From a bacterium (lineage in GTDB: Bacteria > Desulfobacterota > Anaeroferrophillalia > Anaeroferrophillales > Anaeroferrophillaceae): 6,516 nucleotides of DNA. The stretch's first letter is position 1; every line of letters begins with the position of its first letter. The translations under genes were made by a program, and so were the position numbers. Below the pieces are notes generated by a model. That model searched no databases, had not been told where the DNA came from, and was given only the letters and a program-made list of their open reading frames with translations. The DNA is taken from contig JAOZRP010000134.1 of NCBI GenBank assembly GCA_029940125.1, forward strand, positions 1 through 6,516. The letters run 5' to 3'. Below, in pieces: positions 1 to 5,272 of the stretch.

Positions 1-23
1 ATTTCCCGATATCGAAAAAGTTC

Positions 24-617
24 TTACTCCTCAACAAAGCACAATTTTTCATCCCCTTCGACCCAGGGCTTCTCGTACTTGTTCAAAAAAACAAATTCAC
101 ACAACGGTTTGCGGGGCGGCGCCGCCGAGGGAACCTTTTCAGGATAACCAAGAGGCATCAAGGCCACCAACGATACCCCTTCCGGCACGGATAAAACCTC
201 TTCCGCCTTCGCGGCGTCAAAAAGACCCAAGATGACACTTCCAAGGCCCAGGGAATGTGCCGCCAGGGACATGTTTTGACTTGCCAAGCCCACGTCATAC
301 ATAAACCACGTATCGCCTTTATTGGTTGCCGCCTGACCCTTATAAAAACCGGAACGCTCATGTTGGCCCAGAATGGCCAGCACCACCGGAGCCCTGGTCA
401 CGGATTTCCGGGCGGGATTGCCCTCGGGAAGGGTCTGCGCCAACTGCTCCTTTAATGACGGATCACGTACTACAATAAATTCCCAGCACTGGGTGTTGGC
501 CCACGAAGGAGCATATCGACCTGCCTCAATAATTTTCTGCAAGGTTTCATTGTCAACTTCCTGGTCCTTAAACTTACGGACGCTGCGCCTGGTCAACATA
601 CATTCGAAAGAATCCAT
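24..617 (-). CDS. Nitroreductase family protein (FMN-dependent oxidoreductase)
   Basis: Predicted soluble flavoprotein of the nitroreductase fold, which uses FMN and NAD(P)H to reduce nitro, quinone or similar acceptors; the physiological substrate cannot be read from sequence. Seen: 197 residues, normal for the family. The N-terminal FMN-phosphate motif RRSVRKF is at residues 10-16, followed by APSWANTQCWEF (36-47), the family's usual NxQPW element with Cys in place of Pro at 44. A Gly-rich SLGLGSVILG stretch and the closing PLGYP element follow. I start at 617 because AGGGG sits six bases upstream (complement at 624-628). An in-frame ATG at 644 lacks a good ribosome binding site and would add nine residues not typical of the family. 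It lies 123 bases downstream of mrp on the same strand, so co-transcription is possible but unproven. Family assignment is firm; substrate is unknown. Confidence 0.92.
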   Translation of the reverse strand: MDSFECMLTRRSVRKFKDQEVDNETLQKIIEAGRYAPSWANTQCWEFIVVRDPSLKEQLAQTLPEGNPARKSVTRAPVVLAILGQHERSGFYKGQAATNKGDTWFMYDVGLASQNMSLAAHSLGLGSVILGLFDAAKAEEVLSVPEGVSLVALMPLGYPEKVPSAAPPRKPLCEFVFLNKYEKPWVEGDEKLCFVEE

Positions 618-623
618 TGCCTT

Positions 624-628
624 CCCCT
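624..628 (-). promoter_or_regulatory. Ribosome binding site deciding the nitroreductase start
   Basis: Minus-strand AGGGG, inside a longer purine run, lies six bases before the ATG at 617. The alternative upstream ATG at 644 has no comparable site, so this favours the shorter protein. Confidence 0.65.
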
Positions 629-691
629 TTCCGACATCACTCATTTAAAACTCAGCCAGCGGTTAACGGCCAACCCTCCGATACACGACTA

Positions 692-729
692 TTGCCAATC
701 CATCCTGGCAAGGTTTCCTCGTGGATGGA
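692..729 (-). other. Foldable leader: hairpin whose loop matches a nearby segment
   Basis: In the 123-base gap between mrp and the nitroreductase gene, TTGCCA (692-697) and TGGCAA (706-711) form a 6-base inverted repeat with an 8-base loop. Seven loop bases (699-705) are the exact reverse complement of 723-729. On the minus-strand RNA this would allow either a pseudoknot or a competing stem. No U-tract follows, so it does not look like an intrinsic terminator. Seen directly; any regulatory role is inference. Confidence 0.3.
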
Positions 730-740
730 ACGCCCCCCGG

Positions 741-1625
741 CTAGGCTTTACTCTTTTTTTCTACAAAGGTGAAACATTTATCCGCAATATCTTTCAGGCT
801 CATCGCGGCCTGGGATTCAGGAAAGGCAAGCACATACGGCTTCCCGGCGTCGCCGTTCACCACTATCTCCGGATCAATGGGAACCCGCCCCAGGAACGGA
901 ACATTCAATTCCTTGGCCGCCAATTCACCTCCACCCTTTTTAAACAAATCGATTTCCTTCCCACAATGGGGACAGACAAGACCGCTCATATTCTCGATAA
1001 TGCCAATGACCGGAATCTTCAGCTGGCCACTGAAAACCACGGATTTCCGCGAATCCAGCAGGGCCACGTCCTGGGGGGTGGTCACGATAACACTGCCGTC
1101 AACGGACTTAAGCACCTGGGCAACGCTCAAAGGTTCATCTCCTGTTCCCGGCGGCAAATCAACCACCAGATAATCCAGATCACCCCACTGCACATCAGCC
1201 ACAAACTGCCTGATCACCGTATGTTTCAACGGCCCCCGCCAAACAACGGGATTGTCGGCATGCTCAAGCAGGAAAGCCATGGAAACCACCGACAAACCGG
1301 GGATAAACTCCATGGGAACAATGCCGCCTTCCGTGGCCTGCAGACGGGAATGATCCAAGCCCAGCATTTTCGGCAAATTCGGCCCATGGATATCGGCATC
1401 CAGCAGGCCCACTTTCAATCCCCTTTGAGCCAGGGAAACCGCCAGGTTCACCGCCACCGTGCTTTTACCAACTCCACCCTTGCCGCTCATAACCACGATG
1501 TGATGTTTTATGTGGTCCAGTCTGGCCTGAAGCTGCGCCTCTTCATGTTTTTGCTTCTCTTCCGCGGAGCAGGTCCCTGCATTGCCACAACTGCTGCATG
1601 ACGCCCCTTCTGCACAATCACTCAT
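741..1625 (-). CDS. mrp: Mrp/NBP35 (ApbC) family iron-sulfur cluster carrier ATPase
   Basis: Cytosolic P-loop ATPase of the MinD/Mrp class that binds a labile [4Fe-4S] cluster and delivers it to apoproteins. Seen: 294 residues. The N-terminal cysteine cluster is C4, C10, C13, C19 (C-x5-C-x2-C-x5-C), comparable to the ferredoxin-like N-terminus of eukaryotic Nbp35. The deviant Walker A is GKGGVGKST (48-56) with both signature lysines. The DADIHGPN switch (76-83), the Walker B-like VVDLPPGTGDEP (154-165) and the bridging CPHC pair (C218, C221), which holds the cluster at the dimer interface in this family, are all present. There is no N-terminal DUF59 domain. I start at 1625 because GAGG lies eight bases upstream; the TTG at 1649 and ATG at 1646 have no ribosome binding site. 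It follows the small CQLGCF gene after 86 AT-rich bases, probably in the same transcript. Confidence 0.95.
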   Translation of the reverse strand: MSDCAEGASCSSCGNAGTCSAEEKQKHEEAQLQARLDHIKHHIVVMSGKGGVGKSTVAVNLAVSLAQRGLKVGLLDADIHGPNLPKMLGLDHSRLQATEGGIVPMEFIPGLSVVSMAFLLEHADNPVVWRGPLKHTVIRQFVADVQWGDLDYLVVDLPPGTGDEPLSVAQVLKSVDGSVIVTTPQDVALLDSRKSVVFSGQLKIPVIGIIENMSGLVCPHCGKEIDLFKKGGGELAAKELNVPFLGRVPIDPEIVVNGDAGKPYVLAFPESQAAMSLKDIADKCFTFVEKKSKA

Positions 1626-1711
1626 CACCTTTTCCTCACTCTCCATCAAGAATAAAAATAATTTTTCACTGCCTTACCACTAATGGGAAGCAAAAATCAA
1701 TCATAAACAGA

Positions 1712-1882
1712 TCAAAAACAACCCAGCTGGCATGAGGTTATCTTCAAATCCAACTCATTGATAAGCTTTCCCACCTGCAACCGGCTGAGACCACTTTCCT
1801 CGGCGATCTTCTCCGCCTGAGCACACGTTACTTTTCCTTCTCTGCTCACCTCTTTTAACTTTCGCCGTACTTCCTCATGCAT
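1712..1882 (-). CDS. Small helix-turn-helix-like protein with C-terminal CQLGCF
   Basis: A 56-residue protein of unknown function. Seen: residues 1-15 are a charged helix. Residues 16-46 read like a small helix-turn-helix: GKVTCAQAEKIAEESG, then LSRLQVGKLINELDLK, with alternating hydrophobics and a glycine at the expected turn. The last residues, ITSCQLGCF, carry a C-x3-C pair (C51, C55) at the very C-terminus, plus C20. I recall similar small proteins with a CQLGCF tail in anaerobic proteobacteria but cannot verify this here. The start at 1882 is supported by two overlapping GGAGGTG repeats ending four bases upstream. A longer frame to 1945 overlaps the MerR gene and is unlikely. It sits 22 bases after merR and before mrp, suggesting a DNA-binding or metal-responsive partner. 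Reality of the gene is likely; function is inferred. Confidence 0.75.
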   Translation of the reverse strand: MHEEVRRKLKEVSREGKVTCAQAEKIAEESGLSRLQVGKLINELDLKITSCQLGCF

Positions 1883-1886
1883 AAAA

Positions 1887-1899
1887 CACCTCCACCTCC
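1887..1899 (-). promoter_or_regulatory. Doubled ribosome binding site of the 56-residue gene
   Basis: Minus-strand GGAGGTGGAGGTG, two tandem copies of the anti-16S complement, lies immediately before the ATG at 1882 (four-base spacer from the nearer copy). It decides this start over the longer overlapping frame and suggests strong translation of a very small protein. Confidence 0.65.
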
Positions 1900-1904
1900 C
1901 AGCT

Positions 1905-2264
1905 TCACCGCTGACGGCGCCGCCGCTGATTTTGATAATAACCAATTTTCCCTCTCAGTCCACACAGACGGCAACAATTGTACTCGCGACAGGTCTGCCG
2001 GCGAATCTCCCAGCAGGGAGCCAGCTGCAGCAGCTTCTGCAAACCGGCAATATTGAGTCCTTCATCATGGATAAGCTGTCGCATGCATCGTATCCACCGC
2101 AGGTCGTTGCGGGAATAAAACCGCTTGCCTCCCCGACGCGAAGGACAAACCAGCCCCGCCTTTTCATACAACCGGAGCGTCCGCGGATGAACCCGCAGCA
2201 GTTCCGCGACAACCCCAATCGGATACGTGGGGTAATTACTATCGTCAACCGGGTCTTCTGGCAT
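1905..2264 (-). CDS. MerR-family transcriptional regulator with cysteine-rich C-terminus
   Basis: A 119-residue DNA-binding regulator. Seen: a MerR winged-helix head at residues 14-81. YPIGVVAELLRVHPRTLRLYE contains the helix-turn-helix, and GLVCPSRRGGKRFYS forms the wing, most like the HspR-type branch of the family. A short helical linker leads into a cysteine-rich tail: C84 (in APCWEI), C92, C97, C98 and C101, followed by a basic end RRRRQR. MerR proteins commonly sense metals or redox state through C-terminal cysteines, so a metal or Fe-S ligand is a reasonable inference. The start at 2264 (ATG) has AAAGG nine bases upstream. The TTG at 2273 and GTG at 2270 lie too close to that site. It is first in a minus-strand unit with the CQLGCF gene and mrp, and divergent from DUF3842. 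Confidence 0.9.
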   Translation of the reverse strand: MPEDPVDDSNYPTYPIGVVAELLRVHPRTLRLYEKAGLVCPSRRGGKRFYSRNDLRWIRCMRQLIHDEGLNIAGLQKLLQLAPCWEIRRQTCREYNCCRLCGLRGKIGYYQNQRRRRQR

Positions 2265-2281
2265 CAGCACCAACCTTTTCT

Positions 2282-2307
2282 CTTATATCTGCCTATGTTA
2301 ATATAAG
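2282..2307. promoter_or_regulatory. Inverted repeat over the merR -10 region (candidate operator)
   Basis: CTTATAT (2282-2288) and ATATAAG (2301-2307) are perfect 7-base inverted repeats separated by 12 bases. One arm overlaps the -10 box at 2300-2305 and the other lies just downstream of the expected transcript start. The position suits autoregulation by the MerR-family protein, but classical MerR operators lie in the -35/-10 spacer, so another regulator is possible. Confidence 0.4.
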
Positions 2308-2327
2308 CTGTAAATGATTATTGTCAA
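2300..2327 (-). promoter_or_regulatory. Sigma70-type promoter of the merR unit
   Basis: On the minus strand TTGACA (2322-2327) and TATATT (2300-2305) are separated by 16 bases: a perfect -35 and a five-of-six -10. The predicted transcript start near 2293 gives a leader of about 30 bases before the ATG at 2264. Confidence 0.75.
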
Positions 2328-2334
2328 GTGTAAA
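2309..2334. repeat. Direct repeat TGTAAA spaced by 20 bases around the merR -35
   Basis: TGTAAA occurs at 2309-2314 and again at 2329-2334, exactly 20 bases apart, about two helical turns, flanking the -35 box at 2322-2327. This arrangement would place two bound proteins on the same DNA face. The motif is short and AT-rich, so chance is possible. Confidence 0.3.
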
Positions 2335-2443
2335 AAATATTTTTCTTCCCATCCAGGCAACCAACGAGCTTAAAACAACCCCAAAACCGATATTTTCACC
2401 AAAAAAATACATCTGCTCGCGCCCGGTCAATCCGGAATTTTTC

Positions 2444-2471
2444 GCAAAACGATGAATTTTGCCTTGCAAAA
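2444..2471. promoter_or_regulatory. GCAAAA / TTTTGC / GCAAAA repeat set over the plus-strand -35
   Basis: GCAAAA (2444-2449), TTTTGC (2457-2462) and GCAAAA (2466-2471) form two overlapping inverted repeats sharing the central arm, with spacers of seven and three bases. The central arm covers most of the candidate -35 at 2459-2464. It could be an operator; the bases are too far upstream to be in the transcript from the promoter called here. Confidence 0.3.
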
Positions 2472-2487
2472 ATAACGCGCATATTCT
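2459..2487 (+). promoter_or_regulatory. Candidate promoter of the DUF3842-CooT unit
   Basis: TTGCCT (2459-2464) and TATTCT (2482-2487) are spaced by 17 bases, each matching four of six consensus positions. The transcript would start near 2494 and leave a leader of about 36 bases. A weaker call than the opposing merR promoter. Confidence 0.4.
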
Positions 2488-2512
2488 ACCAATGTTTATC
2501 CACCATCTGGAC

Positions 2513-2519
2513 AGGAGGT
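2513..2519 (+). promoter_or_regulatory. Ribosome binding site of the DUF3842 gene
   Basis: A full AGGAGGT lies ten bases before the ATG at 2530. Spacing is slightly long, but the match is strong and no nearer start codon exists in frame. Confidence 0.7.
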
Positions 2520-2529
2520 CTGACAGCGC

Positions 2530-2949
2530 ATGAAAATAGGAATAGTGGATGGACAGGGAGGCGGCATCGGCAGTGCCGTTATCCGTCGCCTGAAGGAAGA
2601 GTTTGGCGAAAAGGTAGAAATCTGGGCGCTCGGGACCAATGCCATTGCCACGGCGGCAATGATGAAAACCAGGGCAAACCGGGGGGCAACCGGTGAAAAC
2701 GCCATTATCCAAAGCGTGGCCAAGGTCGACATAATTCTTGGCACCATTTCCATTGTCATGGCCCATGCCATGATGGGGGAGCTGACGCCTCCCATGGCCG
2801 CTGCCATCGCCGCCAGCCCGGCCAGAAAGCTCCTGCTGCCTCTGTCACAGGAAAACGTTGAAATCATCGGCGTTTACAAAGAACCGCTGCCCCACCTTAT
2901 TGACCTCATGATCAAAAAGCTGGAAAAGGAGTTGATAGAAGATGTGTGA
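2530..2949 (+). CDS. DUF3842 family protein
   Basis: A 139-residue soluble protein of the DUF3842 family, which has no established function. Seen: the N-terminus MKIGIVDGQGGGIGSAVIRRL combines a beta strand with a glycine-rich GQGGGIG loop (residues 8-14), like a nucleotide-binding Rossmann-type loop. The conserved family stretches WALGTNAIATAAM, RGATGENAI, VDIILGTISIVMAHAMMGELTP and KLLLPLSQENVEIIGV follow in order. There is no signal peptide or clear transmembrane segment. Length is normal for the family. Its last eight bases overlap the start of the CooT-family gene, indicating a two-gene unit and probable translational coupling. Pairing with a nickel-binding protein hints at a role in metal or cofactor handling, but that is inference. 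The family call is recognised from conserved motifs and is fairly secure. Confidence 0.85.
   Translation: MKIGIVDGQGGGIGSAVIRRLKEEFGEKVEIWALGTNAIATAAMMKTRANRGATGENAIIQSVAKVDIILGTISIVMAHAMMGELTPPMAAAIAASPARKLLLPLSQENVEIIGVYKEPLPHLIDLMIKKLEKELIEDV
2926..2931 (+). promoter_or_regulatory. Ribosome binding site of the CooT-family gene inside DUF3842
   Basis: AAGGAG lies within the 3' end of the DUF3842 coding region, ten bases before the ATG at 2942. It supports initiation there although the two genes overlap. Confidence 0.6.
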
Positions 2950-3139
2950 AGCCAACGCCTATCTGCAGAAACCTGAAGAAGAGAATCTCATGGTCATGGA
3001 AAATGTCTATAAATTGAGGCCGGAGCAGGGAAAGATCCTGTTGGAGAACATTTTCGGTGAACAGAAGCTCCTGGACGCTGAACTGCTTCAGGTCTCGCTG
3101 ATGGAGCATAAAATCATTCTCAAGCCTAAAACATCTTAG
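2942..3139 (+). CDS. CooT family nickel-binding protein
   Basis: A 65-residue protein of the CooT family. The founding member, from the Rhodospirillum rubrum carbon-monoxide dehydrogenase maturation locus, is a small dimer that binds nickel through Cys2. Seen: the diagnostic N-terminus MCEANAYL with Cys2, the central VMENVYKLRPEQGKILLENIFGEQKLL, and the late MEHKIIL with His56. Length matches the family (about 60-70). It has no other cysteine. No carbon-monoxide dehydrogenase, CooC or CooJ gene is visible nearby, so a CO-specific role is not shown and I give no symbol. It is translated from a start 8 bases inside DUF3842. At its 3' end the stop codon overlaps the stop of the convergent LOG-family gene by four bases. 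Confidence 0.85.
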   Translation: MCEANAYLQKPEEENLMVMENVYKLRPEQGKILLENIFGEQKLLDAELLQVSLMEHKIILKPKTS

Positions 3140-3146
3140 CTGTTTT
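3128..3146. terminator. Weak bidirectional terminator-like repeat at interleaved stop codons
   Basis: AAAACA (3128-3133) and TGTTTT (3141-3146) are a 6-base inverted repeat with a 7-base loop containing both opposing stop codons (TAG at 3137-3139, TAA complement at 3136-3138). Read on either strand it gives an A-rich arm, a short loop and a U-rich arm. The stem has only one G-C pair, so any terminator would be weak. There is no other room for termination between the two convergent genes. Confidence 0.3.
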
Positions 3147-3825
3147 CACCCCGGAAGCTTTGCATAAAGTCCTTAACTATCGAGGCAATTTCATTCACAT
3201 CATCACAAATCTGCAGCAGCGAAAGATCATCTTCACCGATATAACCGGACACCTTTAATTCCTTGCGCAGCCAGGCAAACAATCCCTGCCAGTAGTGGCT
3301 GCCGTAAAGAATGATCGGAAAGGGGCGGATCTTGTCCGTCTGGATTAAAGTCAGGGCCTCAAACATCTCGTCAAGCGTACCGAACCCGCCGGGGAAAACC
3401 ACGAAAGCCATGGAATATTTTACCAGCATGACCTTGCGCACAAAAAAATATTTGAAGGAAACCAGTTTGGTAATATAAGGATTCGGCTTCTGCTCCATGG
3501 GCAGGGTGATGTTCAGGCCGACAGACTTCCCTCCGGCCTCCATGGCCCCGCGATTGGCAGCGGCCATAATTCCCGGACCGCCGCCGGTAATAACGGTGAT
3601 TCCGGATTTGGCCATCACGTTCCCCAGGGCCAGGGCCTGCTGATAATCTTCATGCTCCTCCCTGGTCCGGGCGGAACCAAAAACCGTAATCGCCGGCCCA
3701 CAGTCCGACAATTTCTCAAAGCCTTCAACAAACTCGGAAATTATCTTGAATATCCGCCAGCTTTCCTCGAGTTTGAAATCGTCAATAAGATACTGATCAT
3801 GATTATACGATTTGTTCTCAGACAT
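3136..3825 (-). CDS. LOG / TIGR00730 family Rossmann-fold protein
   Basis: A 229-residue cytosolic protein of the LOG family. Characterised members hydrolyse the N-glycosidic bond of nucleoside 5'-monophosphates, releasing ribose 5-phosphate and a base or cytokinin. Seen: VFGSAR at residues 48-53, the phosphate-binding GGGPGIM at 81-87, FFVRKVML at 127-134 with the conserved Arg130-Lys131, and the signature PGGFGTLDE at 145-153 with the catalytic-site Glu153. All key residues appear intact. An N-terminal extension of about 45 residues before the first strand is typical of the longer bacterial members. In the older databases this group is often called a lysine decarboxylase, which is an error. 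It is last in the minus-strand operon, 19 bases after UPF0210, with AGGGA seven to eight bases before the ATG. Substrate is not known. Confidence 0.92.
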   Translation of the reverse strand: MSENKSYNHDQYLIDDFKLEESWRIFKIISEFVEGFEKLSDCGPAITVFGSARTREEHEDYQQALALGNVMAKSGITVITGGGPGIMAAANRGAMEAGGKSVGLNITLPMEQKPNPYITKLVSFKYFFVRKVMLVKYSMAFVVFPGGFGTLDEMFEALTLIQTDKIRPFPIILYGSHYWQGLFAWLRKELKVSGYIGEDDLSLLQICDDVNEIASIVKDFMQSFRGENS

Positions 3826-3844
3826 AAAAATTCCCTGAAAAAGA

Positions 3845-5230
3845 TTAATTTCTGAAACTGGTTACCGGCGCCGGCAACTGCCCTTTTCGCCAGATAAAAT
3901 AGTCGCTGTTTTCCTGATGCAGAGGCATGATGGGAGCACTGCCCAGCAACCCGCCCCAGGAAACATGGTCGCCCGCTTTCTTGCCGGGCACCGGAATCAG
4001 GCGGATGGCGGTGGTTTTATTATTCATCACCCCGATCGCCAGTTCATCGGCAATAATCGCGGCCAGGGTGGTGGTCTTGGTGTCGCCGGGAACGGCAATC
4101 ATATCAAGCCCCACCGAGCAAACCGTCGTCATCGCTTCCAGCTTGTCAATCCCCAAGGCTCCGGCCCGCACGGCTTCCGCCAGTCCCACATCCTCGCTGA
4201 CCGGAATGAAGGCCCCGCTCAAGCCGCCAACCCGCGACGACGCCATCACGCCGCCCTTTTTAACCGCGTCCGTCAACAGGGCCAGGGCGGCGGTAGAACC
4301 GTGGGTGCCCACCCGCTCAAGCCCCATAGCTTCCAGAATCCGGCCAACACTGTCCCCCACCGCCGTGGTCGGCGCCAAAGAAACATCGATTGATCCAAAG
4401 CGAACGCCGAGGCTGCGGGCCAGTTCCTGGCCGATCAGTTCTCCGGCCCGGGTAATCTTGAAAGCGGTCTTCTTGATTGCTTCCGCCACCGCGTCCAGAG
4501 GCAGATCCCGGGGCAGGCCGGCAACCACCCGGCGAACCACCCCCGGCCCGGAGATGCCGACGTTAACAATGTTGTCGGCCTCCTGCAGGCCGTGGTACCC
4601 TCCGGCCATAAACGGGTTGTCGCTTACCGGGTTGGCAAAGACGACAAACTTCGCCGCCCCGATTGCCTGATCGCTGTTAATGGCCAGTTCCCGAATAATT
4701 GCCCCGATTTTAGCCACCGCCCGCATGTTGATCCCAGCCTTGCTGGATGCCAGGCTGAAAAAACCGCAGACTTTCTCCGTTTTGCCCAGGGCCTCGGGAA
4801 GGGCGTCCATAACCGTCTGCTCGGCATAGGTCATGCCCTTTTCACAAAAACCGCCGTACCCGCCCAGGAAGTCAACCCCGACTTCCCCGGCGCAGCGGTC
4901 CAACAGCCTGGCGTACAAGACGCAGCGCTCCCGGTCCCGGCCGGCATCCCCGGTCAGCGCCCCGGCCAGGACCACGGCCGCCGGGGTCACCGTTATCCGC
5001 CGATTGATGATCGGGATGCCGTAATACGACTGGATTTTTTCGGCCCGCTTGACAAACTGGCGGGCCGTTGAAAGAATTTTCTTCTCCGTTCGTCGACAAA
5101 GAACGGAAAAATCATCGGAAACACAAGGCAGCAGATTGATCCCCAGGGTAACCGCCCTGATGTCAAAATGCTCCTTTTCGGTCATCCGATAGGTTTCATA
5201 AACTTCTTCCAAGGAAATTGACTGCGGCAT
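3845..5230 (-). CDS. UPF0210 (DUF711, PFL-like fold) family protein
   Basis: A 461-residue protein of the UPF0210/DUF711 family, whose fold resembles pyruvate formate-lyase but whose reaction is unassigned. Seen in order: DIRAVTLGINLLPC near the N-terminus, VDFLGGYGGFCEKG, FVVFANPVSDNPFMAGGYHG, VNVGISGPGVVRRVV, FGSIDVSLAPTTAVGDSVG, THGSTAALALLTDAVKKGG, GGLSGAFIPVSEDVG, LEAMTTVCSVGLDMIAVPG and WGGLLGSAPIMPLH. These strings are characteristic of the family. I see no glycyl-radical RVxGY fingerprint, so the fold name should not be taken as activity. I start at 5230: AGGGA lies six bases upstream, whereas the in-frame TTG at 5260 has none. Length is close to the family norm. The ACT-domain gene directly upstream is its widely conserved neighbour and may be a regulatory or sensing partner. 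Confidence 0.95.
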   Translation of the reverse strand: MPQSISLEEVYETYRMTEKEHFDIRAVTLGINLLPCVSDDFSVLCRRTEKKILSTARQFVKRAEKIQSYYGIPIINRRITVTPAAVVLAGALTGDAGRDRERCVLYARLLDRCAGEVGVDFLGGYGGFCEKGMTYAEQTVMDALPEALGKTEKVCGFFSLASSKAGINMRAVAKIGAIIRELAINSDQAIGAAKFVVFANPVSDNPFMAGGYHGLQEADNIVNVGISGPGVVRRVVAGLPRDLPLDAVAEAIKKTAFKITRAGELIGQELARSLGVRFGSIDVSLAPTTAVGDSVGRILEAMGLERVGTHGSTAALALLTDAVKKGGVMASSRVGGLSGAFIPVSEDVGLAEAVRAGALGIDKLEAMTTVCSVGLDMIAVPGDTKTTTLAAIIADELAIGVMNNKTTAIRLIPVPGKKAGDHVSWGGLLGSAPIMPLHQENSDYFIWRKGQLPAPVTSFRN

Positions 5231-5272
5231 AAAAAATCCCTGTCTTTCACGGTAGATCAACCGATGCGGTCA

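Noticed and set aside
966..1601. 211-codon open frame on the plus strand
   Set aside because: Antisense shadow of mrp, with no domain features.
1654..1666. AAAAA-TAA-TTTTT near the mrp start as a terminator or operator
   Set aside because: Five A-T pairs with a three-base loop in generally AT-rich sequence; not distinguishable from chance.
1883..1945. Longer N-terminus for the 56-residue protein
   Set aside because: It would overlap merR by 41 bases and has a low-quality sequence; the doubled ribosome binding site points to 1882.
2265..2273. TTG or GTG starts for the MerR-family gene
   Set aside because: The only ribosome binding site (AAAGG) touches these codons and is correctly spaced only for the ATG at 2264.
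2426..2442. CCGG-TCAAT-CCGG followed by ATTTTT as an intrinsic terminator
   Set aside because: Only four base pairs, and no plus-strand gene lies upstream to be terminated.
2293..2766. 157-codon minus-strand frame reaching into the intergenic region
   Set aside because: More than half lies antisense to DUF3842, no ribosome binding site is evident, and it runs through the merR promoter.
3136..3825. Lysine decarboxylase annotation for the LOG-family gene
   Set aside because: The PGGxGT signature belongs to the LOG nucleotide-phosphoribohydrolase family; there is no PLP-binding lysine motif of a decarboxylase.
3927..4670. 247-codon open frame on the plus strand
   Set aside because: Antisense shadow of the strongly conserved UPF0210 gene; composition (Pro, Ala, Thr, Ser) reflects the complement of GC-rich codons.
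5231..5260. TTG-initiated extension of UPF0210
   Set aside because: No ribosome binding site upstream of the TTG, while AGGGA lies six bases before the ATG at 5230.
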